Source: Nostoc carneum NIES-2107
GTDB taxonomy: Bacteria > Cyanobacteriota > Cyanobacteriia > Cyanobacteriales > Nostocaceae
Direction of reading: 5' to 3'
Assembly: GCA_002368155.1 (NCBI GenBank)
Contig: AP018180.1
Span: 8,123,686-8,187,685 of the forward strand
Length of the DNA stretch: 64,000 nucleotides
Shown here: positions 9,971-18,328 of the stretch, piece by piece
Position numbering within the stretch: position 1 is the stretch's first letter
How the letters are laid out: every line of letters starts with the position of its first letter
Program-made: the position numbers and the translations under genes
Notes under the pieces: model-generated
The model's database searches: none
Seen by the model: only the letters and a program-made list of their open reading frames with translations
Told to the model about the DNA's origin: nothing

Positions 9971-10678
9971 TCACCTTGTCTCCTCATCTCCCAGTCCCCA
10001 GTCCCCAGTCCCCAACTCAACCTTCACTGCCAAGGTTAGACCATCGGCAATAGGGACTAAACTAAGATTTATTCGCGGGTCTTGATGCAGCTTTTGATTA
10101 AAAGCACGAATTTTTTTGGTTCTATTGTCTTGCACTTGGGGATCTGCAACTCTTCCTGACCACAGGACATTATCGATCGCAATCACGCCACCTGGACGGA
10201 TTAATTGCAGCGATCGCTCATAATAAGCATCATAGTTGCTTTTATCTGCGTCAATGAACGCAAAATCAAAGGTTTCGGCTTCACCTACTTGCAGCAACTT
10301 ATCCAAAGTATCCAACGCTGGGGCTATGTGCAGGTCAATTTTGTCTGTCACTCCAGCTTGCTGCCAATAACGACGCGCGATCGCTGTAAACTCTTCACTA
10401 ACATCACAGGCTACTATTTTTCCGTCGCTTGGTAATGCTAAAGCTACTACTAACGTACTGTATCCCGTAAATACACCTAACTCTAAAGTTTTTTTAGCAC
10501 CTATTAATTGCACTAAAAAAGCCATCAATTGCCCTTGTTCAGGCGCAATTTGCATCCTCGCCATTGGATGCTGGGCTGTTTCTTGCCGTAATTGAGCTAA
10601 TATTTCTGGTTCTCGCAAAGAAACAGACAGTAAATAATTATAAAGATTTGGTTCGAGTCCCTGTGTTTGATTTGTCAT
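9971..10678 (-). CDS. SAM-dependent O-methyltransferase (family 3, caffeoyl-CoA type)
   Basis: A 235-residue class I methyltransferase. The SAM-binding motif LELGVFTGYSTLVVALAL (about 63-80), the acidic VACDVSEE and the metal-binding FDFAFIDADKSNY and IAIDNVLWSGRV motifs are typical of the cation-dependent family 3 enzymes, which methylate catechol-type hydroxyls. The cyanobacterial substrate cannot be read from sequence. The last 15 or so residues ([13 protein letters not shown]) are encoded by CCCCAGT heptamer repeats rather than ancestral sequence, so the original stop seems to have been lost by repeat expansion. The gene is convergent with trhO and divergent from the CoA-binding protein gene. 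Confidence 0.85.
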   Translation of the reverse strand: MTNQTQGLEPNLYNYLLSVSLREPEILAQLRQETAQHPMARMQIAPEQGQLMAFLVQLIGAKKTLELGVFTGYSTLVVALALPSDGKIVACDVSEEFTAIARRYWQQAGVTDKIDLHIAPALDTLDKLLQVGEAETFDFAFIDADKSNYDAYYERSLQLIRPGGVIAIDNVLWSGRVADPQVQDNRTKKIRAFNQKLHQDPRINLSLVPIADGLTLAVKVELGTGDWGLGDEETR

Positions 10679-10795
10679 TGGTCATTGGTCATTTGTCATT
10701 TGGTGTTTGGTAATGGGATTTCTCCCCTTCCATTACCCATCCCCTATTACCCATTCCCCTCTACCATTGACTTTGTAATTAATTATTCACTGACT

Positions 10796-11227
10796 ATGCC
10801 AAACCTTAAAGATGATGATAACGCTCTGCGTGAAGTGTTGATTCAGGCAAAAGCGATCGCAGTCGTTGGTCATTCTGATAAACCCAATCGTATCAGTTAT
10901 CAAATCGCTCAATTTTTCCAGCGTGCAGGTTACACAGTCTATCCCGTCAACCCATTAGTTACAGAAATTGATGGACACCCTTGCTATCCTTCCTTGAGAG
11001 AAATTCCCGCAAATGTAGATATTGTGAATATCTTTCGGCGTGCTGAGTATTTGCCAGAAATTATAGAAGATGCAATTGCAATTAATGCCCAAACCATTTG
11101 GGCACAACAAGGTATCTGGAATCAAGCAGCTGCCCAAACTGCCTTAAATGCTGGGCTGAATGTAATTATGGATGCTTGTATCAAAATTGAATATTTACGT
11201 TTGGGTGTAGATGCAGCCAGAAGTTAG
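10796..11227 (+). CDS. CoA-binding domain protein (YccU-like)
   Basis: A 143-residue single Rossmann-like CoA_binding domain: AKAIAVVGHSDKPNRISYQI (nucleotide-binding loop) then YPVNPLVTEIDG and IVNIFRRAEYLPEI, and a C-terminal IMDACIKIEYLRLGV. It resembles the N-terminal domain of succinyl-CoA synthetase alpha but lacks the catalytic histidine domain, as usual for the stand-alone family, whose role is unclear. ATG 10796 is chosen; the open frame upstream to 10667 only translates heptamer repeats (VICHWSLVICHL). It is divergent from the O-methyltransferase gene. Confidence 0.85.
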   Translation: MPNLKDDDNALREVLIQAKAIAVVGHSDKPNRISYQIAQFFQRAGYTVYPVNPLVTEIDGHPCYPSLREIPANVDIVNIFRRAEYLPEIIEDAIAINAQTIWAQQGIWNQAAAQTALNAGLNVIMDACIKIEYLRLGVDAARS

Positions 11228-11261
11228 GAACTGGGGACAAGGGGAAATAACTATGCTTATG

Positions 11262-11300
11262 ACCAATGACCAATTACCAATTACCAATTACCAGTTACCC
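11262..11300. repeat. Heptamer tract (CCAATTA type)
   Basis: Five or so tandem units ACCAATG/ACCAATT/ACCAGTT between the CoA-binding protein gene and the PRK-like gene. Confidence 0.8.
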
Positions 11301-11461
11301 TCTCTACGCAAATTAATTCAAAAATCAAAAATTGAATTGCTATATTGTGTAGAGATGTTGCATAGAAGCAGTAACTTAAGTTACTGAGCAAAATCCCCTT
11401 TAAAATTAGGAATATTCTCAATTAATCATTAACAGACTTACTAAACTCTTTGTGGGGGGGT

Positions 11462-12403
11462 ATGATGAGCCGTCCAATTATTCTTGGTATTGTCGGTGAC
11501 AGTGCTGCTGGCAAAACAACACTAACTAGAGGGATTGCTCAGGTACTCGGGCCCGAAAATGTCACGATTATCTGCACAGATGATTATCACCGTTACGATC
11601 GCAAACAACGTGCAGAAATTGGCATCACCGCCCTCCACCCAGATTGCAACTATCTAGATATTATGCAGCAGCATTTATCGCTGCTTCGCACGGGACAGTC
11701 AATCCTCAAACCAGTTTACAGTCATAAAACTGGGACTTTTGAACCACCACAGTATATTAAACCCAATAAATTCGTCATTATTGAAGGATTACTGGGTTAT
11801 TCTACTCGGGCTGCCCGTGAAGCTTATGATGTGAAAGTTTATCTTGCACCTCCTGAAGAGATACGCGCCCAATGGAAAGTTAAACGAGATACTCAAAAAC
11901 GCGGTTATACTCCCGAACAAGTACTATCAGAATTAGAAAAGCGCGAACCAGATTCAGAGCAATTTATCCGTCCGCAAAGACAATGGTCTGATATTGTTGT
12001 TAGTTTCTACCCACCTGAAGATGCCAAAGAAGAAACTAATGGACATCTGAATGTGAGGTTGGTACTACGTCCCACAATTCCGCATCCAGATTTTACTTCG
12101 ATTCTACACTTAACCGATAGTAGTTCTGACTCAGCCATTCGCTTGGGATTAGACAGAGATATGAGTAAACCTGTAGATGTGCTGGAAGTTGATGGTCACG
12201 CAACTTTAGAACAAGTGAATAAATTAGAGCAGATTATCTGTTCAGATATGCCACATTTAAAGAATATTTGCGATCGCGAAAGTAACCCAGAACTTGGCAA
12301 AATCGCTGGTACAACTGGCGAGGTACTACAAAGTTATCCCCTGGCGTTGACTCAGTTGATTATTACTTACCATATGCTTAAGGCAACGCAAATTCATATT
12401 TAA
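11462..12403 (+). CDS. Phosphoribulokinase-family kinase, divergent paralogue
   Basis: A 313-residue P-loop kinase related to phosphoribulokinase, which makes ribulose bisphosphate from ribulose 5-phosphate and ATP. Walker A is GDSAAGKTT (about residues 10-18), followed by ICTDDYHRYDRKQR, YSHKTGTFEPP and FVIIEGLLGYS. Typical cyanobacterial Calvin-cycle PRK has GDSGCGKST and IEGLHP; here the P-loop Cys, one of the redox-switch cysteines, is Ala, and the His after IEGL is Leu, while the Cys before TDDYH is kept. This suggests a second, non-thioredoxin-regulated paralogue or a kinase with another substrate. ATG 11462, or 11465 three bases on, follows a run of G; the open frame extends slightly upstream from a TTG. 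Confidence 0.8.
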   Translation: MMSRPIILGIVGDSAAGKTTLTRGIAQVLGPENVTIICTDDYHRYDRKQRAEIGITALHPDCNYLDIMQQHLSLLRTGQSILKPVYSHKTGTFEPPQYIKPNKFVIIEGLLGYSTRAAREAYDVKVYLAPPEEIRAQWKVKRDTQKRGYTPEQVLSELEKREPDSEQFIRPQRQWSDIVVSFYPPEDAKEETNGHLNVRLVLRPTIPHPDFTSILHLTDSSSDSAIRLGLDRDMSKPVDVLEVDGHATLEQVNKLEQIICSDMPHLKNICDRESNPELGKIAGTTGEVLQSYPLALTQLIITYHMLKATQIHI

Positions 12404-12754
12404 ATGGGGAAAAGGGGAAAGGTGAAAGGGGAAAGGGGAAATTTAAACTTTTCCTTTTTCCCAAATCGTAATGCAGATAAATGCTAATCCCAACCTCGAT
12501 TTAATTACGAATTACTAATTATTAATTAATTTGCGATCGCATTTTTGGGGTAGGGTGTGTTATGCCGGAGGCTAACGCACCTAAATGTTTTGTATATAGA
12601 TGCGTTACGCTATCGCTAACGCATCCTACATGATTATTAAGAAATACAAATTTTATATAGCGTATGTTATCGCTGTCTTTGCAACGCAACATTTATCTAA
12701 AGGCGATGCGTTACGCTTATGCAAATGATTAATATATAATTCCTAATTCAAATA
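12404..12754. other. Repeat-rich intergenic region
   Basis: No gene. It contains a GGGGAAA-type tract (12403-12455), a palindrome GCGTTACGC/TATCGCTAACGC (12599-12625) that recurs at 15899, a related fragment near 12704, and ATG-proximal AT-rich sequence that may be the pnkp promoter. Confidence 0.6.
12599..12625. repeat. GCGTTACGC palindrome, copy 1
   Basis: GATGCGTTACG-C-TATCGCTAACGCATC forms an imperfect hairpin (GATGCGTTA pairs with TAACGCATC) and is followed by CTACATG. The same 27 bases followed by CTACATGA occur at 15899-15925. Confidence 0.85.
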
Positions 12755-15358
12755 ATGAAAATCACTATACCCGAACTTTCTCTAGTTATTCTGATTGGTG
12801 CTTCTGGTTCTGGTAAATCAACTTTTGCTCACAAGCATTTTCAATCTTTTGAGGTGGTATCTTCAGATTTTTGTCGTGGGTTGGTTTGTAATGATGAAAA
12901 TAGTCAAGCTGCGACTCAAGATGCGTTTGAGTTATTGCATTTTATTACAGCCAAGCGTTTAGCTGCAGGTAAATTAACTGTAATTGATGCAACGAATGTA
13001 CAACCAGAAGACCGTAAACCTTTACTACAAATGGCACGAGAATATCATTGCTTTGCGATCGCAATTGTTCTCGACTTACCAGAAGAATTATGCCATACGC
13101 GTAACCAACAAAGAAGTAATCGCAATTTTGGCCCCCATGTCGTGCGTCGTCACACTCAAATGTTGCGGCGTTCTTTACGGGGTTTAGAAAAAGAAGGTTT
13201 CCGCTATGTTTACACTCTCACTTCTCTAGAGGAAATAGAATCAGTTGAAATTGAACGTCAACCTCTATGGAACAACCGCAAATACGAACATGGCCCCTTT
13301 GATATCATCGGTGACATTCACGGCTGTGGTGATGAACTCGAAGCTTTATTACAAAAATTAGGCTACATCAAAGATAAAGCAGACAACCAAGAACTTACCC
13401 CCTCTTCTTCTTCATCTCCACTATCGCAATTTTCCACCTACTACCACCCCCAAGGAAGGAAAGCAGTGTTTTTGGGTGATTTGGTAGACCGAGGCCCCCG
13501 GATTTTGGATACAGTGAAGCTAGTGCGGAATATGGTGACAGCAGGTACAGGCATTTGCGTCCCAGGTAATCATGAACACAAGCTGTTGCGGAAACTACGC
13601 GGGAAGAATGTCCGGGTGAATCATGGCTTAGAGCAAACTTTGCAGGAGATTGAGGCGTTACCTGATGCAATACGCGAACCTTTTACTCAAGAACTGCGAG
13701 AATTTTTAGATTCTTTAGTCAGTCATTATGTTCTTGATGGTGGACGATTGGTGGTAGCCCATGCGGGGATGAAGCAACAAATGCAAGGGCGTGGTTCTGG
13801 TGCGGTGCGGGAGTTTGCGCTTTATGGGGAAACTACAGGGGAGATTGATGAGTTTGGGTTACCTGTGCGCTTTAATTGGGCGGGTGAGTATCGCGGTGAA
13901 GCGCTGGTAGTTTACGGACATACCCCAGTGCCAGAAGCGGAATGGCTGAATAATACAATTGATATTGATACAGGTTGCGTATTTGGCGGGAAATTAACAG
14001 CTTTACGCTATCCCGAAAAGGAATTGGTGAGTGTACCTGCGGCGCGGACTTATTGCGAACCTGTCAAACCGTTGGTGCAAAATTCTTGGACGCGCACATC
14101 TCAACAAGAATTAGATGATGTGTTGCATATTGACGATGTCTTGGGTAAGCGGATCATTAATACTCGCCTGCAATCTAACATTACCATTCGCGAAGAAAAT
14201 GCGATCGCAGCTTTAGAAGTGATGAGTCGGTTTGCAGCTAATCCCAAATGGCTGATTTACTTACCTCCTACAATGTCCCCAGTGGCGACATCTTCATTAC
14301 CAGGGTACTTGGAACATCCCACTCAAGCTTTAGATTATTACCGCAGCCAAGATATTACTGAGGTAGTATGCGAAGAAAAACACATGGGTTCGCGGGCTGT
14401 GGTAATTGTTTGTCGCGATGAGGCGGCGGCTGAAAAACGTTTCGGAATAGTAAATGAAGGTATTGGGATTTGCTACACCCGCACCGGGAGAAGATTTTTT
14501 GATGAGTCGGCGTTAGAAACAGAACTTTTGGCACGAGTTAAGGATGCCCTATCGCAAAGTGGCTTCTGGGAAACATTTAATACCGACTGGGTATGTTTAG
14601 ATTGTGAATTAATGCCTTGGTCAGCTAAAGCCCAGGGATTATTGCGATCGCAGTATGCACCTGTGGGCGTAGCATCACGCTTCGCTCTTAATGATGCCGT
14701 ATCTTTATTACAACAAGCAAGCGATCGCGGTGTGGAAGTGAATAAGCAACTCAACCACTACCAACAACGTGCAGCAATGGCGCAGCAATATGTAACAGCT
14801 TATCGCCAATACTGCTGGTCAGTTAATGATATTACCGACTTCAAGTTGGCTCCTTTTCACATCTTAGCCACCGAAGGGGCTGTACATACTGATAAAAATC
14901 ATCGCTGGCATATCGAATCAATTGCTAAAATTTGCCAAGCTGACCCGGCTTTATTACTAGCTACTGCATACAAAATTATCGATTTAACAGATCCCAGCAG
15001 CCTAGCCGAAAGCGTTCATTGGTGGGAAGAACTCACCAAAGCTGGCGGTGAAGGAATGGTAATCAAGCCGATGCAATTTATTATCCAAGGCGATCGCGGC
15101 ATTGTGCAACCCGCAGTCAAATGTCGGGGACAGGAATATCTAAGAATTATCTACGGCCCCGAATACTCCAGTCCAGAAAACATACAACGCTTGCGCCAAA
15201 GGGGATTATCTCTGAAACGTTCCCTAGCTATGCGCGAATTTGCTCTTGGTGTAGAAGCCTTAGAAAGATTCGTCAACAATGCACCTTTACGTCGTGTCCA
15301 TGAATGCGTTTTCGGCATTTTAGCATTAGAGAGCGAACCTGTAGATCCGCGACTTTAA
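12755..15358 (+). CDS. pnkp: Polynucleotide kinase-phosphatase-ligase (bacterial Pnkp, RNA repair)
   Basis: An 867-residue three-module RNA-repair enzyme, close to the usual 850-870. Residues about 1-170: 5'-polynucleotide kinase with Walker A GASGSGKST and IDATNVQPEDR. Residues about 185-420: metallophosphoesterase 2'/3'-phosphatase with GDIHGCGDE, FLGDLVDRGP, GNHEHK and VYGHTPV. Residues about 480-867: adenylyltransferase/ligase module with nucleotidyl-lysine motif EEKHMGSRA and later GEGMVIKP. In the family Pnkp heals cleaved tRNA ends and, with the methyltransferase-ligase partner Hen1, seals and methylates the junction. No Hen1 gene is adjacent here. The linker between the first two modules is low-complexity (PSSSSSP). 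The stop codon is the first triplet of a 21-bp tandem array. Confidence 0.93.
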   Translation: MKITIPELSLVILIGASGSGKSTFAHKHFQSFEVVSSDFCRGLVCNDENSQAATQDAFELLHFITAKRLAAGKLTVIDATNVQPEDRKPLLQMAREYHCFAIAIVLDLPEELCHTRNQQRSNRNFGPHVVRRHTQMLRRSLRGLEKEGFRYVYTLTSLEEIESVEIERQPLWNNRKYEHGPFDIIGDIHGCGDELEALLQKLGYIKDKADNQELTPSSSSSPLSQFSTYYHPQGRKAVFLGDLVDRGPRILDTVKLVRNMVTAGTGICVPGNHEHKLLRKLRGKNVRVNHGLEQTLQEIEALPDAIREPFTQELREFLDSLVSHYVLDGGRLVVAHAGMKQQMQGRGSGAVREFALYGETTGEIDEFGLPVRFNWAGEYRGEALVVYGHTPVPEAEWLNNTIDIDTGCVFGGKLTALRYPEKELVSVPAARTYCEPVKPLVQNSWTRTSQQELDDVLHIDDVLGKRIINTRLQSNITIREENAIAALEVMSRFAANPKWLIYLPPTMSPVATSSLPGYLEHPTQALDYYRSQDITEVVCEEKHMGSRAVVIVCRDEAAAEKRFGIVNEGIGICYTRTGRRFFDESALETELLARVKDALSQSGFWETFNTDWVCLDCELMPWSAKAQGLLRSQYAPVGVASRFALNDAVSLLQQASDRGVEVNKQLNHYQQRAAMAQQYVTAYRQYCWSVNDITDFKLAPFHILATEGAVHTDKNHRWHIESIAKICQADPALLLATAYKIIDLTDPSSLAESVHWWEELTKAGGEGMVIKPMQFIIQGDRGIVQPAVKCRGQEYLRIIYGPEYSSPENIQRLRQRGLSLKRSLAMREFALGVEALERFVNNAPLRRVHECVFGILALESEPVDPRL

Positions 15359-15544
15359 TGTATCGCCCTGCATTGTTAATGTATCGCTCTACATTGTTAA
15401 TGCATCGTCCTACATTGTTAATGTATCGTCCTACATTGTTAATGCATCGTCCTACATTGTTAATGCATCCCCCTACATTGTTAATGTATCGCCCTACATT
15501 GTTAATGTATTGCCCTACATTGTTAATGCATCGCCCCGCATTGT
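15356..15544. repeat. Tandem array, nine copies of a 21-bp unit
   Basis: Nine head-to-tail 21-bp units of consensus TAATGYATCGYCCTACATTG plus T, with substitutions at a few positions and no length change. The first unit supplies the TAA stop of pnkp. Because 21 is a multiple of three, each frame is periodic: a plus-strand frame reads MYRPALL repeats and a minus-strand frame reads INNVGRY repeats, producing spurious open frames of over 100 codons on both strands. Confidence 0.97.
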
Positions 15545-15814
15545 TAAGTAAGCACGTAAAATTAATTAAATTAACCCTCTGTTTTCGTTCATTCATACTT
15601 CATTTATCTCAAAAATGCTCTTTTTTTATAAATGATTGACAATGTAACGAATTAGAGTATCAGATACTACAAATAAAATAGATAAGAATTTATAGAGTTA
15701 TCTATCTCTAGCTTGAGTACTTTTTAATTTTCAACAGATTAAGATGGGGTCAAACCTGCTAAACAATTGGTTTAACTTCAACGCACCTTAAATCAGACAT
15801 TAGCTCCTAATATA

Positions 15815-15848
15815 AAGGAGGTACATCCAAGCGTGCCTCCTTTTTTTC
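15815..15848 (+). terminator. Rho-independent terminator-like hairpin, possible sRNA 3' end
   Basis: AAAGGAGGTAC, an 8-base loop, then GTGCCTCCTTT (11-bp stem with one wobble) and a run of T. The nearest plus-strand stop codon is about 450 bp upstream, beyond the tandem array, so it may terminate an unannotated small RNA starting around 15650-15750, or be the late end of the pnkp transcript. Confidence 0.6.
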
Positions 15849-15898
15849 TCAATTATATTGCTGATAATAATTTGAAAAAATAACTCGACAGCTTTGCT

Positions 15899-15925
15899 GA
15901 TGCGTTACGCTATCGCTAACGCATC
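15899..15925. repeat. GCGTTACGC palindrome, copy 2
   Basis: Identical to 12599-12625, including the flanking CTACATGA. Confidence 0.85.
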
Positions 15926-16349
15926 CTACATGAACTACATGAACTTCAACATTAAATATGCGTCCTATATAAACTAAACTCTACAGCTTTTATACACGAA
16001 CTCATATCTTGATAAGTTCGGTTTAGCTTATAAAAAATATCTACACATCTATTAATTGATAGCTTCGTTTTTGAATAATATATTGACAAAATGTAAGTTG
16101 CATAACTGCAAATAGTAGTGCAAATACCCAAGAGTAAGTACGGTTAACATCCCAAAAACTTACGTGATGTAACGTTACATTAACAACGTGAGCAGAAAAC
16201 AGTATTTGACATACAAAACCGCAAAAAAGAAGATTGGAAAATTTAGCTAAATTATCCTATCCATCTTCATAATTTGACTTTTGAGATAACATCTCTCTTT
16301 CTTTGATGAGGAAGAGGGTTTTGCCATTTTGTGAGGCGAAACTTTCAAA

Positions 16350-17222
16350 GTGAGAAACAAGATTTTTGCAATAGCATTGGCTCTTTTTACTTTAATTATG
16401 GTAATACTTGCAGATTCTACCAAGAGTTCTCCAAATTTTCATAGCGAACAAATTAACGAACTCTACGTTTTTGGTGATAGCCTTTCAGATACAGGGAATG
16501 TATTCAAAGCAACGCAGGGACTTTACCCCCCTAGCCCGCCTTACTTTCAAGGACGTTATTCTAATGGCCCGGTGTGGGTAGAACAGCTTGGTTCTCAATT
16601 AGGATTACAAAATAGCAAAAATATTAATTTTGCTTGTGGTGGTGCTACTACCATCAGCGGTAGTCTCAATGGGGTTCCTGGGGTATTGGCACAAGTCAAT
16701 AATTACACCAAGTCTCAGCCTAAGATAAATCCTAATGCGCTGTATATAATTTGGGCAGGCGCTAACGATTATCTTTACGGTAGCAGTAATACTAATTCTG
16801 CGATCGCCAATTTATCCACGGCGCTGGATTCGCTGTTAACAGTGGGAGCTAAAACTGTGCTAGTCGCTAATTTACCAGATTTAGGTAAAATTCCCGCTAC
16901 TTCTAGCACTTACAACGCTGCTAACTTGAGTACAGTCACGAATCTCCACAATGCAGAATTGACTAAATCTATTAATTTGCTACAGCAAAAGTCTGGTTCT
17001 GGTAAGAAAATCATTCAACTCGATGTCAACCACCTATATCGAGAAGCAATTTCGCATCCAGAAAAATTTGGTTTCACAAATGTGACTAGTGCTTGTCTAG
17101 CAACCCAGGCTAGCTGTAACAATCCTGATAAGTTTCTATTTTGGGACAGTATTCATCCTACAACCGCAGGTCATCGGATTTTAGCAGACACAGCACTAAA
17201 AGCAATTTCAGTCTCGCGCTGA
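16350..17222 (+). CDS. Secreted SGNH/GDSL esterase or lipase
   Basis: A 290-residue hydrolase with an N-terminal signal peptide or anchor (IFAIALALFTLIMVILA). The GDSL blocks are present: FGDSLSDTGN (nucleophilic Ser, about residue 48), FACGGATT (oxyanion Gly), IWAGANDYLYG (block III Asn) and FWDSIHPTTAGH (catalytic Asp and His near the C-terminus). A Cys pair in TSACLATQASCNN may form a disulfide. The family hydrolyses short-chain or lipid esters outside the cytoplasm; the substrate is unknown. The start is GTG 16350, as no in-frame ATG precedes the signal peptide; the ribosome site is weak. Confidence 0.88.
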   Translation: MRNKIFAIALALFTLIMVILADSTKSSPNFHSEQINELYVFGDSLSDTGNVFKATQGLYPPSPPYFQGRYSNGPVWVEQLGSQLGLQNSKNINFACGGATTISGSLNGVPGVLAQVNNYTKSQPKINPNALYIIWAGANDYLYGSSNTNSAIANLSTALDSLLTVGAKTVLVANLPDLGKIPATSSTYNAANLSTVTNLHNAELTKSINLLQQKSGSGKKIIQLDVNHLYREAISHPEKFGFTNVTSACLATQASCNNPDKFLFWDSIHPTTAGHRILADTALKAISVSR

Positions 17223-17230
17223 AATCGTTA

Positions 17231-17335
17231 ATACCATTTTGAAAAGAGAACGCGACAGATAGTATGTAGGGGCACGGCATCCACAATCTTGTTGTATATC
17301 AAATTATCTAACTGTTGCCGTGCCCCTACAAAGAA
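17231..17335. repeat. Composite dispersed repeat: MITE half plus GTAGGGGCACGGCA inverted repeat
   Basis: The left part (ATACCATTTTGAAAAGAGAA followed by CGCGACAGAT) resembles one end of the 100-bp MITE described at 18036, 27111 and 57217. The right part is bounded by GTAGGGGCACGGCA and its complement TGCCGTGCCCCTAC (about 17267-17330). It looks like a decayed or rearranged copy. Confidence 0.5.
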
Positions 17336-17352
17336 TTTATTTGCCCTATGCC

Positions 17353-17880
17353 CTATGCCCCATGCCCATTTTCAATTGATTCCAAAAATTGCGAAATATC
17401 TGGAGTCGATTGAAGATGATAAACATTTTTCTGGTTTTTTACCTGCTTGATATACTCACGATATTTAGGAGTCAAATATTTGTCGCATAAAAAAAGCACG
17501 CGGTAGCTATTCAGCGAACTCTTAAATATGGGACTATTTTTCGGCCAGCCGTCTGGCGGGTTAAAGTAACCTGTGATTAGTCGTTTAGTGACCCACCAAA
17601 AATGTAGATACAGCGGTAAATCGATAAAAACCAGGCTATCTGCCTCATCTAGTCTAGGCCAAAGGGTTTCCATAGAACCAAACCCGTCAATAATCCATTG
17701 GTCACTAACTAAAATTTGTTCGTGGGCGCGTTTATAATCTTCATCGGAAAGCTCAACACCGCCTGGTTGATATTTAATTTTGTCCAAGACATGAAGCGGT
17801 AAACCCGTGATTTGGGATAATTTCTTGCTGAGAGTAGATTTACCACCTCCAGCATTGCCAAACACTGCTACTTTTTTCAT
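17353..17880 (-). CDS. Small P-loop NTPase / adenylate-kinase-like (FlaR family) protein
   Basis: A 175-residue P-loop protein: Walker A GNAGGGKST at residues 8-16, WIIDGFGSMETLWPRLDEAD and FIDLPLYLHFWWVTKR in the middle, matching proteins annotated as topology modulation or FlaR-like kinases. The substrate is unknown; family similarity to adenylate and shikimate kinases suggests small-molecule phosphorylation. The C-terminal GHGA is encoded by a CCCATGC heptamer run, so the end may have drifted. It is convergent with the esterase gene, with the composite repeat between. Confidence 0.8.
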   Translation of the reverse strand: MKKVAVFGNAGGGKSTLSKKLSQITGLPLHVLDKIKYQPGGVELSDEDYKRAHEQILVSDQWIIDGFGSMETLWPRLDEADSLVFIDLPLYLHFWWVTKRLITGYFNPPDGWPKNSPIFKSSLNSYRVLFLCDKYLTPKYREYIKQVKNQKNVYHLQSTPDISQFLESIENGHGA

Positions 17881-18328
17881 CCGACTCTCCTGTTAGTGAA
17901 TAGGCTAGTGGTGAATTACCAAAATTTTTATAAGTTTGTATTCAGCACTCAAGTGCTAAAAAATTCAGGTGAAGCCTGATAAAGAATTTATTCACGACTC
18001 ACAAAGGCTATTCCGCATCCAGAATCTAAAATCTCATACCGACTCAAATAATGTTTGCGACACATCAATATACTCTAGAGGTCAAGGCAGTGCCTTGACC
18101 CTACAATCTGTCGCATTAATTTTTTAAATTGGTATAAAATCCAAAATTGGATGACGGCAATTAAAATAGCGTAGACGCTTATCCCCATGTTTAAAAAACA
18201 GGGGCTTGTGCGTCATTGATTATCGGTTACGCTTCTTTAATCGCTAGCTTTGATGCTTACTCTAGTTGTATTCCCCCAAGCACAAAGCAGCCCTGAAAAA
18301 TAACCCATTACCCATTACCCATTACCCA
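17881..18328. other. Intergenic region with MITE copy A and a TTACCCA tract
   Basis: No gene is visible. It contains a complete 100-bp MITE-like palindrome (18036-18135) and four TTACCCA heptamers at 18304-18329 that run to the stop codon of the DUF445 gene. Confidence 0.6.
18036..18135. mobile_element. MITE-like palindromic element, copy A (100 bp)
   Basis: Starts ATACC and ends GGTAT. Nested palindromes include TTTGCGACACATC / CTGTCGCA and a central GGTCAAGGCA-GTGCCTTGACC. Homologous copies with the same order of blocks occur at 27111 (reverse orientation) and 57217. Confidence 0.75.

Larger units (their letters stand above)
15545..16349. other. Long intergenic region with an orphan terminator
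   Basis: About 800 bp without a convincing protein gene. It contains a strong rho-independent-like hairpin (15815-15848) not explained by a nearby upstream gene, a second copy of the GCGTTACGC palindrome (15899-15925), and AT-rich sequence before the esterase gene. Confidence 0.5.

Noticed and set aside
10645-10665. GGTTCGAGTCC, a T-arm-like sequence suggesting another tRNA.
   Set aside because: It lies inside the O-methyltransferase coding sequence and no acceptor or anticodon arms flank it.
15356-15544. Nine regular repeats resembling a CRISPR array.
   Set aside because: Units are contiguous 21-mers without spacers, and no cas gene is in the window.
15273-15639. Two long open frames, one on each strand, over the 21-bp array (MYRPTLL and INNVGRY repeats).
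   Set aside because: Both are periodic translations of a tandem DNA repeat with unit length divisible by three; no start signal or non-repetitive core.
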